Shown here in pieces: positions 8,812 to 16,613 of a stretch of 22,163 nucleotides of DNA. The stretch is taken from assembly GCA_034440595.1 (NCBI GenBank), contig JAWXCH010000236.1:1-22163 (forward strand). Reading direction: 5' to 3'. Below the pieces are notes generated by a model. It did not search any database. It was not told the origin of the DNA and saw only the letters and a program-made list of their open reading frames with translations. Made by a program: the position numbers and the translations under genes. The DNA is from JAWXCH01 sp034440595 (GTDB lineage: Bacteria > Planctomycetota > Planctomycetia > Pirellulales > JALHPA01). How positions within the stretch are numbered: position 1 is the first letter of the stretch; each line of letters opens with the position of its first letter.

Positions 8812-8840
8812 AGTGTACATTATAGTATCCATTAAGTCAA
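8812..8840 (-). promoter_or_regulatory. Candidate promoter of the hipBA-like pair
   Basis: On the minus strand TTGACT (8840-8835) and TACACT (8817-8812) are separated by 17 bases, matching sigma-70 spacing with 5/6 and 4/6 consensus bases. Initiation would fall about 25-30 bases before the ATG at 8777. A perfect TATAAT (8824-8819) also lies here but lacks a -35 at proper spacing. Confidence 0.5.
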
Positions 8841-8846
8841 TTGATA
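8826..8846. promoter_or_regulatory. Candidate HipB operator palindrome
   Basis: This 21-bp imperfect inverted repeat has half sites TATCCATTAA and TCAATTGATA around a central G. Eight of ten paired positions are complementary. It overlaps the -35 box and spacer of the predicted promoter, where bound repressor would block transcription. The TATCC outer half recalls the E. coli HipB operator half site. Further CTAA/TTAG inverted pairs lie at 8789-8810, closer to the gene. Confidence 0.45.
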
Positions 8847-8967
8847 CGGTATTGATGCAGCGCGCGTGCAAACCGCTTGCGCTCCTCGCTTCGGGCTTCA
8901 AGAGTGCAATTCCGCGGGGAAATATAGCGAAATGCTTGGGGGTACTGTAGGGAAGATGAGCGTGGCT

Positions 8968-9468
8968 CTACCCCGTCGGGTACTGCCGGCAGTACTCGTA
9001 CAGCGCCATGGAGGTGGCGGTATGCACGTTGTAGCTGTACGGCAGGCCGTAGACCGGGATCTCGGCCACGCGGTCGACGTACCGCAGTTCTTCCTCGGTC
9101 AGCCCTTGCCGTTCGTTGCCGATGACGAGTGCCGTTTTGTGCACGAAGGAGAAACTGTGCAGATCTTCTGAGTTGGTGGTCTGCTCCAGCCCAACGAGTT
9201 CGTACCCTTGCTGCTTCAGCTCCTTCAGCACGGGCGGCAGCGTGCGATGCACTTCTAGGATCACACTATCGGCACCGTCACGCGCGATCTTATCCAGCAC
9301 TTTTGGCGTGCCGCAGGCGATGACGCGCGTGATGCCACAGCACCCGGCGGTGCGCATGATATGCGAAAGGTTGATATTGCTGCGCAACGGTGCGCAGGCG
9401 ACAACAATTTCGCGCGGCTGAGTCAGCTCTTGCGGCGGTTTGTGGCGGAGATGTTCAAAGTGGGGCAT
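8968..9468 (-). CDS. TrmH/SpoU-family RNA 2'-O-methyltransferase
   Basis: This 166-residue protein is essentially one SPOUT catalytic domain. Motif 1 is RSNINLSHIMRTAGCCG at 29-45, with the expected catalytic arginine R39. Motif 2 is ALVIGNERQGL at 113-123, containing the conserved glutamate E119. Motif 3 is IPVYGLPYSYNVHTAT at 137-152, with N147. The enzyme should bind SAM in a trefoil knot and methylate a ribose in RNA, most likely tRNA. The segment GYELVGLEQTTNSEDL resembles the C-terminal domain of the Gm18 enzymes Trm3/TARBP1 more than classical YibK/TrmL, so tRNA G18 is the best guess. Motif 3 reads SYNV where SLNV is usual. The ATG at 9468 gives a compact N-terminus; no Shine-Dalgarno sequence is visible. 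It lies downstream of trpF, separated by a palindromic element. Confidence 0.85.
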   Translation of the reverse strand: MPHFEHLRHKPPQELTQPREIVVACAPLRSNINLSHIMRTAGCCGITRVIACGTPKVLDKIARDGADSVILEVHRTLPPVLKELKQQGYELVGLEQTTNSEDLHSFSFVHKTALVIGNERQGLTEEELRYVDRVAEIPVYGLPYSYNVHTATSMALYEYCRQYPTG

Positions 9469-9475
9469 GCTAATT

Positions 9476-9570
9476 GTCGCATTTCGCTCCGCGAAATAGC
9501 GATTATTCGCGAAAGTGCAGGCTGGTGTGGTACATCAAAAACGGTGCTCTTTCACGGAGTGAAAGGCAAC
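9476..9570. repeat. Palindromic intergenic repeat element, copy 1
   Basis: The gap between trpF and the trmH-like gene is built from two facing hairpins. ATTTCGC-TCC-GCGAAAT lies at 9481-9497 and CTTTCAC-GGA-GTGAAAG at 9549-9565. The outer ends are inverted relatives of each other: GTCGCATTTCGCTCCG on the left, and AGTTGCCTTTCACTCCG as the complement on the right. A second copy lies at 17671-17756. It resembles a short non-coding mobile or REP-like element with terminal inverted repeats, and it contains no gene. Confidence 0.75.
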
Positions 9571-9576
9571 TGAGGG

Positions 9577-10233
9577 TTACTCCAGTTCCTCAAACGCGCG
9601 GCGTGCCGCGTCAATGAACGCCTTCACACGCGCGGGATCCTTTATGCCCGGTGAGATTTCGACACCACTGGCCGTATCAACCGCGACTGGCTGAACAGTT
9701 GCAATTGCCTCAGCGACATTCTCAGCGGTCAAACCGCCTGCCAGAATCAAGGGCACATCGTCGGCAACCTCCCATTGCTTCAACAGATCCCAGTTGGCCA
9801 CTCGCCCCGTGCCGCCGAACTGGCCTGCTTCAAAACTATCAATCAGCAGGCCGGCCAGTTCCACATCAAGCTGCCGACACTCATCGATATATTTCTCGAT
9901 GGCAGCTAGTCCACCTGGTCCGAGCCGCAGCGCACGAACGACCGGGATCACACCCAGCTTGGCAATCAACCGTGGCGTCTCGTCACCGTGCAGTTGCACC
10001 GCGTCCAGTTCGTAATTAGTAAAAGTCTCTATCACCTCATCTGCCGTCGCGTTAACAAATACGCCGACCTTGACCATCTCGGGGGGGATCTCAGCAATCA
10101 CCTCGGCGGCACGCGAGGGGAGCAGGTAGCGTGGACTTTTCGCGTAGAAATTGAGCCCGATGGCATCGGCACCAGCCGCCGCCACGGTCGCTACATCCTC
10201 TGGTCGACAGACGCCACAAATCTTGATCTGCAC
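9577..10233 (-). CDS. trpF: Phosphoribosylanthranilate isomerase
   Basis: TrpF converts N-(5'-phosphoribosyl)anthranilate to CdRP in tryptophan biosynthesis, in the cytoplasm. The 218-residue length is normal for the family. Signature segments are in order: N-terminal QIKICG with the general base C6, GADAIGLNFYAKSPRY at 21-36, VQLHGDE at 79-85, LIDSF with the general acid D132, GGTG at 140-143, LAGGL at 164-168, and VDTASGVE at 185-192 with phosphate-binding residues. The start is a GTG at 10233, chosen because it places KICG at the conserved position; the only upstream ribosome binding hint is AGAG. No other trp gene is in the window, so the gene is stand-alone here. Confidence 0.96.
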   Translation of the reverse strand: MQIKICGVCRPEDVATVAAAGADAIGLNFYAKSPRYLLPSRAAEVIAEIPPEMVKVGVFVNATADEVIETFTNYELDAVQLHGDETPRLIAKLGVIPVVRALRLGPGGLAAIEKYIDECRQLDVELAGLLIDSFEAGQFGGTGRVANWDLLKQWEVADDVPLILAGGLTAENVAEAIATVQPVAVDTASGVEISPGIKDPARVKAFIDAARRAFEELE

Positions 10234-10619
10234 AATTCAGTCTCTTTGATTGGACAGCGATGGTTCCCAGTCACCGAATTCTACCGGCCTGACCAGGTCT
10301 CAGTATTCTAGCCAAACTACGCGACGGGGGTACTCCAGGCTATCTCAATTCCCACCCCAAATCGTTGCTAGCAAAGGCCCAGCCCAGTTTCAGGTTGAAA
10401 CACCGCTCTCAGTTCAAGTTGTAATGGTTCTTCCGACGATGACGAGACAGGGGACCGCAGCGCGCGAATTTTGTCATGTCAAAATCGCATGCCAGCCGTC
10501 TGCCCCTTGTCAAAACCGCGAATCAGCGGTCGATAGGCCAAAGTCAGTATTGGGACGCTAGCAGAGGCCGGCGTTGTGGCACTGATGACAGGCAAACTAC
10601 TTTTCAGAGCTGCCTTGGC
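10234..10619. other. Divergent intergenic region between trpF and the co-polymerase-like gene
   Basis: This region should contain promoters for trpF (minus) and the 10620 gene (plus). The only plus-strand candidate noticed is TTGAAA (10395-10400) with TGTAAT (10420-10425), at a too-long 19-base spacing. The frame of the downstream gene is open back to an ATG at 10476, but that added stretch shows no conserved look. Confidence 0.4.
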
Positions 10620-13007
10620 ATGCATTGGACTTTGATCCATCAACGACGCACGACCGACCGGTCCACCGGTCCTCGGCAAGCAGCGCTATTCAGCCTAATA
10701 GTGCTGTCGTTGATAGCGGTCAGCAGGCCTACCGCAATCGGCGCAGAGCTACCTTCTGCAACTGGCACGCCCGCCGCCGTAGACTCGCCAGAGGTAGCAG
10801 CATTGCGTGCGACTTTGGCCAAGGTGCAGGCGACTCATCAGCAATCGGTGATGGCAGAAATGGCGGCTGGCCGCGTCTATGAAGCGGCCGACCAACAGCG
10901 TATTCATTATCTGTTGCAGCAAATCAAACACGGAGAGAGCAAAACGCCGGCAAGAAGCTCACCGACGATTACTGTGCCCAGCGGGATCAATATTCCGAAC
11001 TTGCACGCTGCGCAGCCGACGACGATGCCGAACCCGCGGTACCGCGAATTGCGGCAGCGGGTGGAGGCGCTGGGACAGCAGCGAACTGAATTGCAAAGCC
11101 AGGTGACAGCGGCGCATCCCAAGTTGGTGTCGCTCGAGAGCCTGATATTTGAGACTCGTAAGCAACTGGACGATACGTTGGAGATTATTCCGTGGGATCC
11201 CAATTCGGACGATCGTCAGGCGGCTGCGATTGGTCCAGCAAGTGGTGTAAATTCTGGCAATCGAATTGCACCCACGAGTTCGAGCGATGCATCCGAGGAG
11301 GCCGCTCGAAAGCAGGAAGTTCTACGAACGTATCAGTCGCTCGACGCAACTGCTGGGAATTTGAAGGCCGCCTGGTCAAAAGCGCGGCAAGTCGAACGAA
11401 CGGATTGGAATGCCAGCTTGCAAGCCGAGGTCGAACTGACAAAGTCGTTGATCGCGGAAAAGCAGTCGCTGGCAACGGCGCAGGCCAATCAGGCCGCCGA
11501 ACACGCCAATCGCCGTGCAGCGGAGATGCAACTCGCCGCCGAACGGGCCAGTAGCACTGCCGAAAAAGCCAGCCAGTCGGCCAACGAAGTTCAAGACAAA
11601 ATTGCCGGCCTGACCGCAGCGAAGGCAAATGCCGAACAAGTCGCCATTGCGGCACAAGAAGCAATTGCCAAAGCGCGGCATGAGGCTGACCAGGCGATCG
11701 CGGCTGCGAACGAAAAATACCAGGCTGTTCTGGCAGCGCGAGACCTGGCCGATGCCAAGCACGCCGAAGAATTGCAAAATGCCAGAGCCGAGACGGACGC
11801 AGCGCGCAACAGTGCACTGACTGCGGACGGTGCCAAGAATGATGCAATACTGTCGGCCAACCGTCGCGTGGCAGATCTGGAAGCGGAACTGCGCGAAATG
11901 GCGCAGTCGAAGCCGATCGTGGTGTGGGCTAAATCACCCGAAGTGAAGCCTGGAAAATATCCCGGTACTGCGCCTGGCGCTAATACACCCGTAGCGGTGA
12001 CGGAGCAGCCAGCTTCAGAGGTCAAACAGTCCGCATTCGAGGGCGCTGCGCCTTCATTGCCGACGGTCACGCCAGTCGCGACAGTAGTGGATGTGACAGT
12101 GCCTGCAGTGGCAACCGATTTCGCCAATGCGGCGGTCGTCCCAAGTGCAGCGTTGCCGCTTGCCGCAGCGGACGGGGGCGTTTCACCTGCGATTGTTCCG
12201 GCGATTGCTGCTGATACAACTCAGCCTATACAGCCGCCTATCTCAGCACCGACTGCCACCGCTGCAGCAATCCAACCGGATGTCGACGAAGCGGCCAAGG
12301 ACGCCGCTGCTCGGGCTGCTGTGTCGGAAGTTACTCCTCCGACAACAACTGCACCAACTGCCGCATCCAACGCCGATCTGCAAAACCAAGCCAATCCGCA
12401 AAATAATGCTGCAAGCCAATTGCCACCAGTCATTGCCATCAGCCGCGTAGCAACTGATTCAACTGACTCAGTATGGCCGGAACCAGTGGCTAAGGCGAGC
12501 GAGCCTACCAATAGTGAAGATTCGACCGGCAGAGCGGCCAACAACAGCGACGACAATGTTTGGCCCCCACGATCAGAGACGAACTCATCGACCAAAGCCG
12601 ATATCATCGCCGCAAGTGTGCCGGCTGACCTGCCTGCCGTGCCGAGTGAGCCGGTTGCAGCCACCAAGTCTGCCACCGCGGCGGGGGAAAAATCGTCTGA
12701 ACGCGAAGCGAAAGTTAAAAGTGTCGAAAAGATGGCTGCATCGCAGACTTCGACCGTCATAGCGCCACCCGCAGTTGACGAATCCGAAGGACTCTTTCAC
12801 GTCGATCCAGAAAATTGGTTCTCGATATTGTTGACCACAATCGGCATTGGCGGGTTTCTAGCAATCCTGTTCTTCATGCTGCGTGGTGAGGAAAACGCAA
12901 CAACCACCGCAACTGAGTCTGCCGAGCAACTGTTGAACAATGCAGAAGATATCCCGCGAATTTTGGAGCTACCGGTGCTAGCAGAAGTGCAGCGAAAGGC
13001 GGCCTGA
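10620..13007 (+). CDS. Coiled-coil membrane protein with Wzz/GumC-like topology and tail
   Basis: The 795-residue product begins with a basic segment and a hydrophobic stretch (about 20-35) ending in AIGA, either a signal peptide or a first membrane helix. An extracytoplasmic part follows, with LQSQVTAAHPKLVSLESLIF at about 159-178, resembling the HP-containing helix before the second transmembrane segment of Wzz/GumC proteins. Residues 228-429 form an Ala/Glu/Lys-rich coiled coil, and a Pro/Ala/Thr-rich linker runs to about 730. A single membrane helix lies at 733-754 and a 41-residue tail ends the protein. The tail contains EDIPRILELPVLAEV, which matches the juxtamembrane motif of polysaccharide co-polymerases. 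I infer a divergent co-polymerase-like scaffold that works with the AAA and kinase-like proteins encoded next. The ATG at 10620 is preferred because it precedes the signal; an upstream ATG at 10476 is in frame. The central part is low-complexity, so family assignment is cautious. Confidence 0.72.
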   Translation: MHWTLIHQRRTTDRSTGPRQAALFSLIVLSLIAVSRPTAIGAELPSATGTPAAVDSPEVAALRATLAKVQATHQQSVMAEMAAGRVYEAADQQRIHYLLQQIKHGESKTPARSSPTITVPSGINIPNLHAAQPTTMPNPRYRELRQRVEALGQQRTELQSQVTAAHPKLVSLESLIFETRKQLDDTLEIIPWDPNSDDRQAAAIGPASGVNSGNRIAPTSSSDASEEAARKQEVLRTYQSLDATAGNLKAAWSKARQVERTDWNASLQAEVELTKSLIAEKQSLATAQANQAAEHANRRAAEMQLAAERASSTAEKASQSANEVQDKIAGLTAAKANAEQVAIAAQEAIAKARHEADQAIAAANEKYQAVLAARDLADAKHAEELQNARAETDAARNSALTADGAKNDAILSANRRVADLEAELREMAQSKPIVVWAKSPEVKPGKYPGTAPGANTPVAVTEQPASEVKQSAFEGAAPSLPTVTPVATVVDVTVPAVATDFANAAVVPSAALPLAAADGGVSPAIVPAIAADTTQPIQPPISAPTATAAAIQPDVDEAAKDAAARAAVSEVTPPTTTAPTAASNADLQNQANPQNNAASQLPPVIAISRVATDSTDSVWPEPVAKASEPTNSEDSTGRAANNSDDNVWPPRSETNSSTKADIIAASVPADLPAVPSEPVAATKSATAAGEKSSEREAKVKSVEKMAASQTSTVIAPPAVDESEGLFHVDPENWFSILLTTIGIGGFLAILFFMLRGEENATTTATESAEQLLNNAEDIPRILELPVLAEVQRKAA

Positions 13008-13238
13008 AAACCTCGAATATGCCGAATGCTCGCATAGTTTTAATGTGGCAGTACACAGCGATGATAAAAACCGGTCAATGTGCCGGTCGCGGTGGAGTTT
13101 ACCGGCGACCGATGCCGACCAAAGGGGAGTGCCATTGGTAGAGCCTGATGGCTCGCGACATTGGCGATTGGGAGCAGACGTAGCGTTTGAGTATGGAAAC
13201 AGCGATTCGACTGTCAGACTGTAAGGTGCGAAGCCATT
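13008..13238. other. Intergenic leader with hairpins before the AAA ATPase gene
   Basis: This 231-base non-coding gap lies between two same-strand genes. A stable hairpin at 13084-13111 pairs CGGTCGC with GCGACCG and, inside it, GGT with ACC, with one bulged G and a 7-base loop. A second small hairpin, GAGCC-TGAT-GGCTC, lies at 13141-13154. The best ribosome binding hint is AAGGTG at 13223-13228, 10 bases before the start. It could be a structured leader, but it does not match a riboswitch class I know. Confidence 0.45.
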
Positions 13239-15020
13239 ATGTATGAACAATTCTTCCGATTGACGGACCGTCCCTTCGCTTCAGCTCCTACTGCGGATCG
13301 ATATTTTTCCGCGGAGGCCATCGAAAATGCCCGCGAGACGCTGTTTCGCTGCATCGAACGAGCCGAAGGTCCGGCACTGGTCATCGGCCCGGTCGGCACC
13401 GGTAAAACCATGCTGCTGGAAGTCCTGGCAGAGCAGTTCAAGAACAACTTTGAAGTAGTCCGACTGGATTGCGGGCGGCTCTCCACACGAACGGCATTGT
13501 TCCAGGCAATTCTGTTCGAGTTAGGCCTTCCCTATCGCGACCTGGAAGAAAACGAGTTACGGCTCTCGCTGTTGGATCACTTGCTCGGCGACAACAGCCC
13601 CGGCTTGCTGCTGCTGATCGATGAATCGCACACGCTATCAATCCGGCTGTTGGAAGAACTGCGATTGATCAGCAACCTGGCTCAGCATGGCGAGCAATGC
13701 GTTCGAATGGTGCTGGCGGGCGGATCTCGGTTGGAAGAGCGGTTTGCCAGCCCGAAGCTGGAGTCGTTTAACCAGCGACTAGCCGCACGCTGCTACCTGC
13801 AGGCGTTTGATCGTGCCGAGACGCGCGAGTACGTGCGTGCATTGGTGCATGCGGCTGGTGGTGACCCCGATCGTATCTTTACGTCCGATGCACTGGATGC
13901 CGTCCAAACCGCCACCGACGGCATTCCGCGCCTGATCAATCAGGTGTGCGATCATGCACTAATTCTCGCCTGTGCGGGCGGTACATCGCGGATTGACCGA
14001 CACGGCATCGAAGAGGCTTGGGCCGACCTGCAGCAATTGCCTTCGCCTTGGAATAACACGGCGGAAACCACCGCTTTGCCGGTGGCAAGTGAAACGATTG
14101 AGTTTGGTATCTTGCGTGATGAGCCGCTGGATAATCGCCAGTCGCAGCCGGTTCCGACCCGTCCCATTGCCGCGCAGCGCAAACCGCTGACCGTCGCCAA
14201 ACCAACTGAAGCTAAACGACCGGAGCTGCAAGACGCCGATGAACCGGCTGCGGTGCCGTTTCCCGGGGCTGGCCGAGGACGGCCCGAGCGTACGGAATCG
14301 CATGATCCGCTTCGACGCATTAGCGATATGCAGCGGCGCTTGGCCGAGATTGACAGCGATCTGGAAATGGACAGCGACCACGATTTTGAGGTGCCAGAGA
14401 TCGACCTGGAGATCAATCTCTCGGGCAATCCGTTTGAAGAGGCATTTGCCGATGAAGAGGTTGTGATCGATCGCTACTCGGCATCGACGGCAGATGCTTT
14501 GCAGAACCGCCCGTTGGTGCAGTGCGACGAGGCACACAGTCTGGCCGCGCTGTTGCAACCACTGCCAGAGAATTTTGCTCCTAAGCTTTCGCTGGATACT
14601 ACCTGCGGCGGGCCTGCTGGAAAAAAATGCGGCGACGCATGTGCTCGTGCGGCGCTCAAGGCGGCGGCCCGGCCGGGCGCAGAGCAGTCAGCACGCCCGG
14701 CGGCGGCGAAACCGCCCGCTAAGGTCTCCAATGCTTCGAGTCCGACGATCGAAATCGGCGGCCTGCGCGGGACGCAGGCTCCGCCGAAGGTTGCACCTGC
14801 ATCGCAGCCCAAGGTGCCGCAAACAGCGCAGACACAAAGTAAGTCGGCCCCAAGCACATCGGTGTCCGCGACGACGCCCGTGAAACAGGACTCGCCAGCG
14901 ATTTCCGAGGACGATGAGAACCTGATTATTGTTGAAGATGATCCCAACCCGACGCGGCATGTGACGGTTGTTCGCAAGCAGCAATATCGTCAATTGTTCG
15001 CCAATCTGCGGCGCGGTTAA
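13239..15020 (+). CDS. ExeA/GspA-like AAA ATPase with long C-terminal tail
   Basis: Residues 1-275 form an AAA domain of the ExeA/GspA and XrtA-associated ATPase type. It starts with MYEQFFRLTDRPFASAPTAD and has Walker A GPVGTGKT at 50-57 and Walker B LLLLIDES at 123-130. The arginine-rich segment FNQRLAARC lies at 177-185 and the lid motif GIPRLINQVCDHALILA at 228-244. All catalytic residues look intact. Residues 276-556 are a poorly conserved, Ala/Pro-rich and acidic tail with a short predicted coil near 355-375. The last 37 residues, with IIVEDD and QQYRQLFANL, look ordered again and may be a docking segment. Known relatives energise secretion assembly or exopolysaccharide export at the inner membrane. 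Its position between a co-polymerase-like gene and a BY-kinase-like gene mirrors exopolysaccharide loci. Confidence 0.88.
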   Translation: MYEQFFRLTDRPFASAPTADRYFSAEAIENARETLFRCIERAEGPALVIGPVGTGKTMLLEVLAEQFKNNFEVVRLDCGRLSTRTALFQAILFELGLPYRDLEENELRLSLLDHLLGDNSPGLLLLIDESHTLSIRLLEELRLISNLAQHGEQCVRMVLAGGSRLEERFASPKLESFNQRLAARCYLQAFDRAETREYVRALVHAAGGDPDRIFTSDALDAVQTATDGIPRLINQVCDHALILACAGGTSRIDRHGIEEAWADLQQLPSPWNNTAETTALPVASETIEFGILRDEPLDNRQSQPVPTRPIAAQRKPLTVAKPTEAKRPELQDADEPAAVPFPGAGRGRPERTESHDPLRRISDMQRRLAEIDSDLEMDSDHDFEVPEIDLEINLSGNPFEEAFADEEVVIDRYSASTADALQNRPLVQCDEAHSLAALLQPLPENFAPKLSLDTTCGGPAGKKCGDACARAALKAAARPGAEQSARPAAAKPPAKVSNASSPTIEIGGLRGTQAPPKVAPASQPKVPQTAQTQSKSAPSTSVSATTPVKQDSPAISEDDENLIIVEDDPNPTRHVTVVRKQQYRQLFANLRRG

Positions 15021-15074
15021 GCAACGATTCGCAGTGAGTGTGTGAATGGAATCAACCAGTAGGCAATCGATCTC

Positions 15075-16613
15075 ATGGGCCTGATGCTCAAAGCACTGAA
15101 GCAGTTGGAGCGGCGATCCGCAGTGATCGACGATAGTTCCAACGTAGCCAGGCCGCACTTCACTCTGGATAGTTTTCTGAGCAGCGCCGCCGTAGTAGAG
15201 CCACCATTCGACGGAATCAATACCGAATGGCAGGTTGCTGATCGCGCCAAGGTTGAGTCGAAGACAAAACCGTCAGGTGCCGGCGTCACGCAGCCAAAGG
15301 TGCCGCTGTCGGTAGCTACCAAGCTGGCTGCCGCTAGCGAAAACAAGAAGTACTACTACCTGCATCCGGCTGAACATCTGCGGCAGCGGCCTAGCAAGTT
15401 TGCGCCTGTTGAAGGTGCGCCGCCTGAGTCGACAACAAGCGACACAGCACAGAGCGAGACTTCGACTGCTGTTGATCTGTCGGATGCGGTCGAATCGCTA
15501 GATCCACTAGCGGTGCAGGCTGCTGCTGCGACGTGGCCAATGGCGGACTCACCAGTGTACGAGCTTACCACGGCAATGGATAGCTTGATGCCGGATGAGG
15601 CGAGTTTCTTGCAGCAGCCGTTTAGCTGGCAATTGCCGAGCGCCGGGGCAGTTTCTGACGAGGAAGATCTGGCGGACACGGTCCTCGATCAAGAAACGCT
15701 GGTTGTGGAGATTGCCGCCGAGGCTGACGCACCGACTGCCGAAGAGTTCGTGGCCGATTCGATACCGTCCGAATCGCCGAACTGCCAAGAGGGAGAGTTG
15801 TCGGACATCGGGCTGGAGATGTTCTTGGAGCAGGGTAACGATCAGTTCCTGTTGGCCGACATAGTGAATGATGCCTGGGATGGTGAGCTGGCGGCTGTCG
15901 AGCAAGTTCCAGACTGGTCGAGCGAACTGTTGCCGCCAGCTCAACTGACTGATGCAGCCGCGATCGATCAAGCGCCGATTGCCGATCGTGAGCCGGAGAC
16001 TTTAGATCTGTTGGATGCAGCAGCGCAGCCACGTTTGCTGGACCATGCCGGATTAGTCGAACGACTGCGGTCGTTGCTGTTGCCGCGCAGCTCTAATGCG
16101 CTGGTGTTCGCCTGGCCGAAGGGAATCTCTGGCGATATTGCAAACTCCAGTAATAGCAACTTACTCATTTCTCTGGCCGAGCAATTTGTGCGGGCCACTG
16201 CGGAGTCGCTGCTAATAGTCGACGCCACCCTGCGTCAAGAATGCGTTCAATTGATCGGGTTATCTCCGGCAGCAGGGATCTGCGAAGTACTCCAAGGCGC
16301 GCCGATCGAATCGGCCGTGATGGCGACCAGTACGCCCGGTATTGGGCTGATTGGCCGCGGATCCAGTGTGTCAACACAGTTCGATCCAGCCATGGCAAAC
16401 GAGTCCTATCAGGCACTTTCTGAAGCGATCCCGATGATGCTGATTGCCGTCGATGCGGATGACGTTCAGATCGCCCCGTACCTGATGAAACATGCCGATG
16501 CGACGTTACTGCTCGTGGAGCTAGGGCGGACCTCCGCTGCCGCGGCACAAAAGGCACGTCAGTCGCTTCTCTCACACTGCGCTAACCTGGTTGGGTGCAT
16601 TGCACTGCGGTAA
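15075..16613 (+). CDS. CpsD/BY-kinase-like protein lacking Walker A (predicted pseudokinase)
   Basis: This 512-residue protein opens with MGLMLKALKQLERRS, similar to the N-terminal helix of XrtA-associated tyrosine autokinases and of GspB. Residues 20-320 are acidic and probably disordered. The C-terminal 190 residues follow the order of the CpsD/Wzc P-loop domain: a strand ALVFAWP at 342-348, LLIVDATLRQ at 379-388 (Walker A'-like), GICEVLQG at 401-408, IGLIGRG at 423-429, MMLIAVDAD at 454-462 in the Walker B position, and LLLVELGRTSAAA at 478-490. The canonical GEGKS/T is replaced by a stretch around KGISGDIANSSNSN, and there is no tyrosine cluster at the C-terminus. ATP hydrolysis and autophosphorylation are therefore unlikely. 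I infer a regulatory or structural role in the same module as the two upstream genes. The gene starts 54 bases after the ATPase gene, so co-transcription is likely. Confidence 0.75.
   Translation: MGLMLKALKQLERRSAVIDDSSNVARPHFTLDSFLSSAAVVEPPFDGINTEWQVADRAKVESKTKPSGAGVTQPKVPLSVATKLAAASENKKYYYLHPAEHLRQRPSKFAPVEGAPPESTTSDTAQSETSTAVDLSDAVESLDPLAVQAAAATWPMADSPVYELTTAMDSLMPDEASFLQQPFSWQLPSAGAVSDEEDLADTVLDQETLVVEIAAEADAPTAEEFVADSIPSESPNCQEGELSDIGLEMFLEQGNDQFLLADIVNDAWDGELAAVEQVPDWSSELLPPAQLTDAAAIDQAPIADREPETLDLLDAAAQPRLLDHAGLVERLRSLLLPRSSNALVFAWPKGISGDIANSSNSNLLISLAEQFVRATAESLLIVDATLRQECVQLIGLSPAAGICEVLQGAPIESAVMATSTPGIGLIGRGSSVSTQFDPAMANESYQALSEAIPMMLIAVDADDVQIAPYLMKHADATLLLVELGRTSAAAAQKARQSLLSHCANLVGCIALR

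Noticed and set aside
8819..8824. Perfect TATAAT as the hipBA -10 box
   Set aside because: No -35-like hexamer lies 16-18 bases upstream; the TTGACT/TACACT pair with 17-base spacing fits better.
11185..12760. Several long open frames on the minus strand inside the coiled-coil protein gene
   Set aside because: They are opposite-strand shadows of alanine-rich codons; their translations are low-complexity and have no ribosome binding sites or domains.
13084..13154. Possible cyclic-di-GMP or other known riboswitch
   Set aside because: Hairpins are present but the conserved loops and junction sequences of the classes I know are missing.
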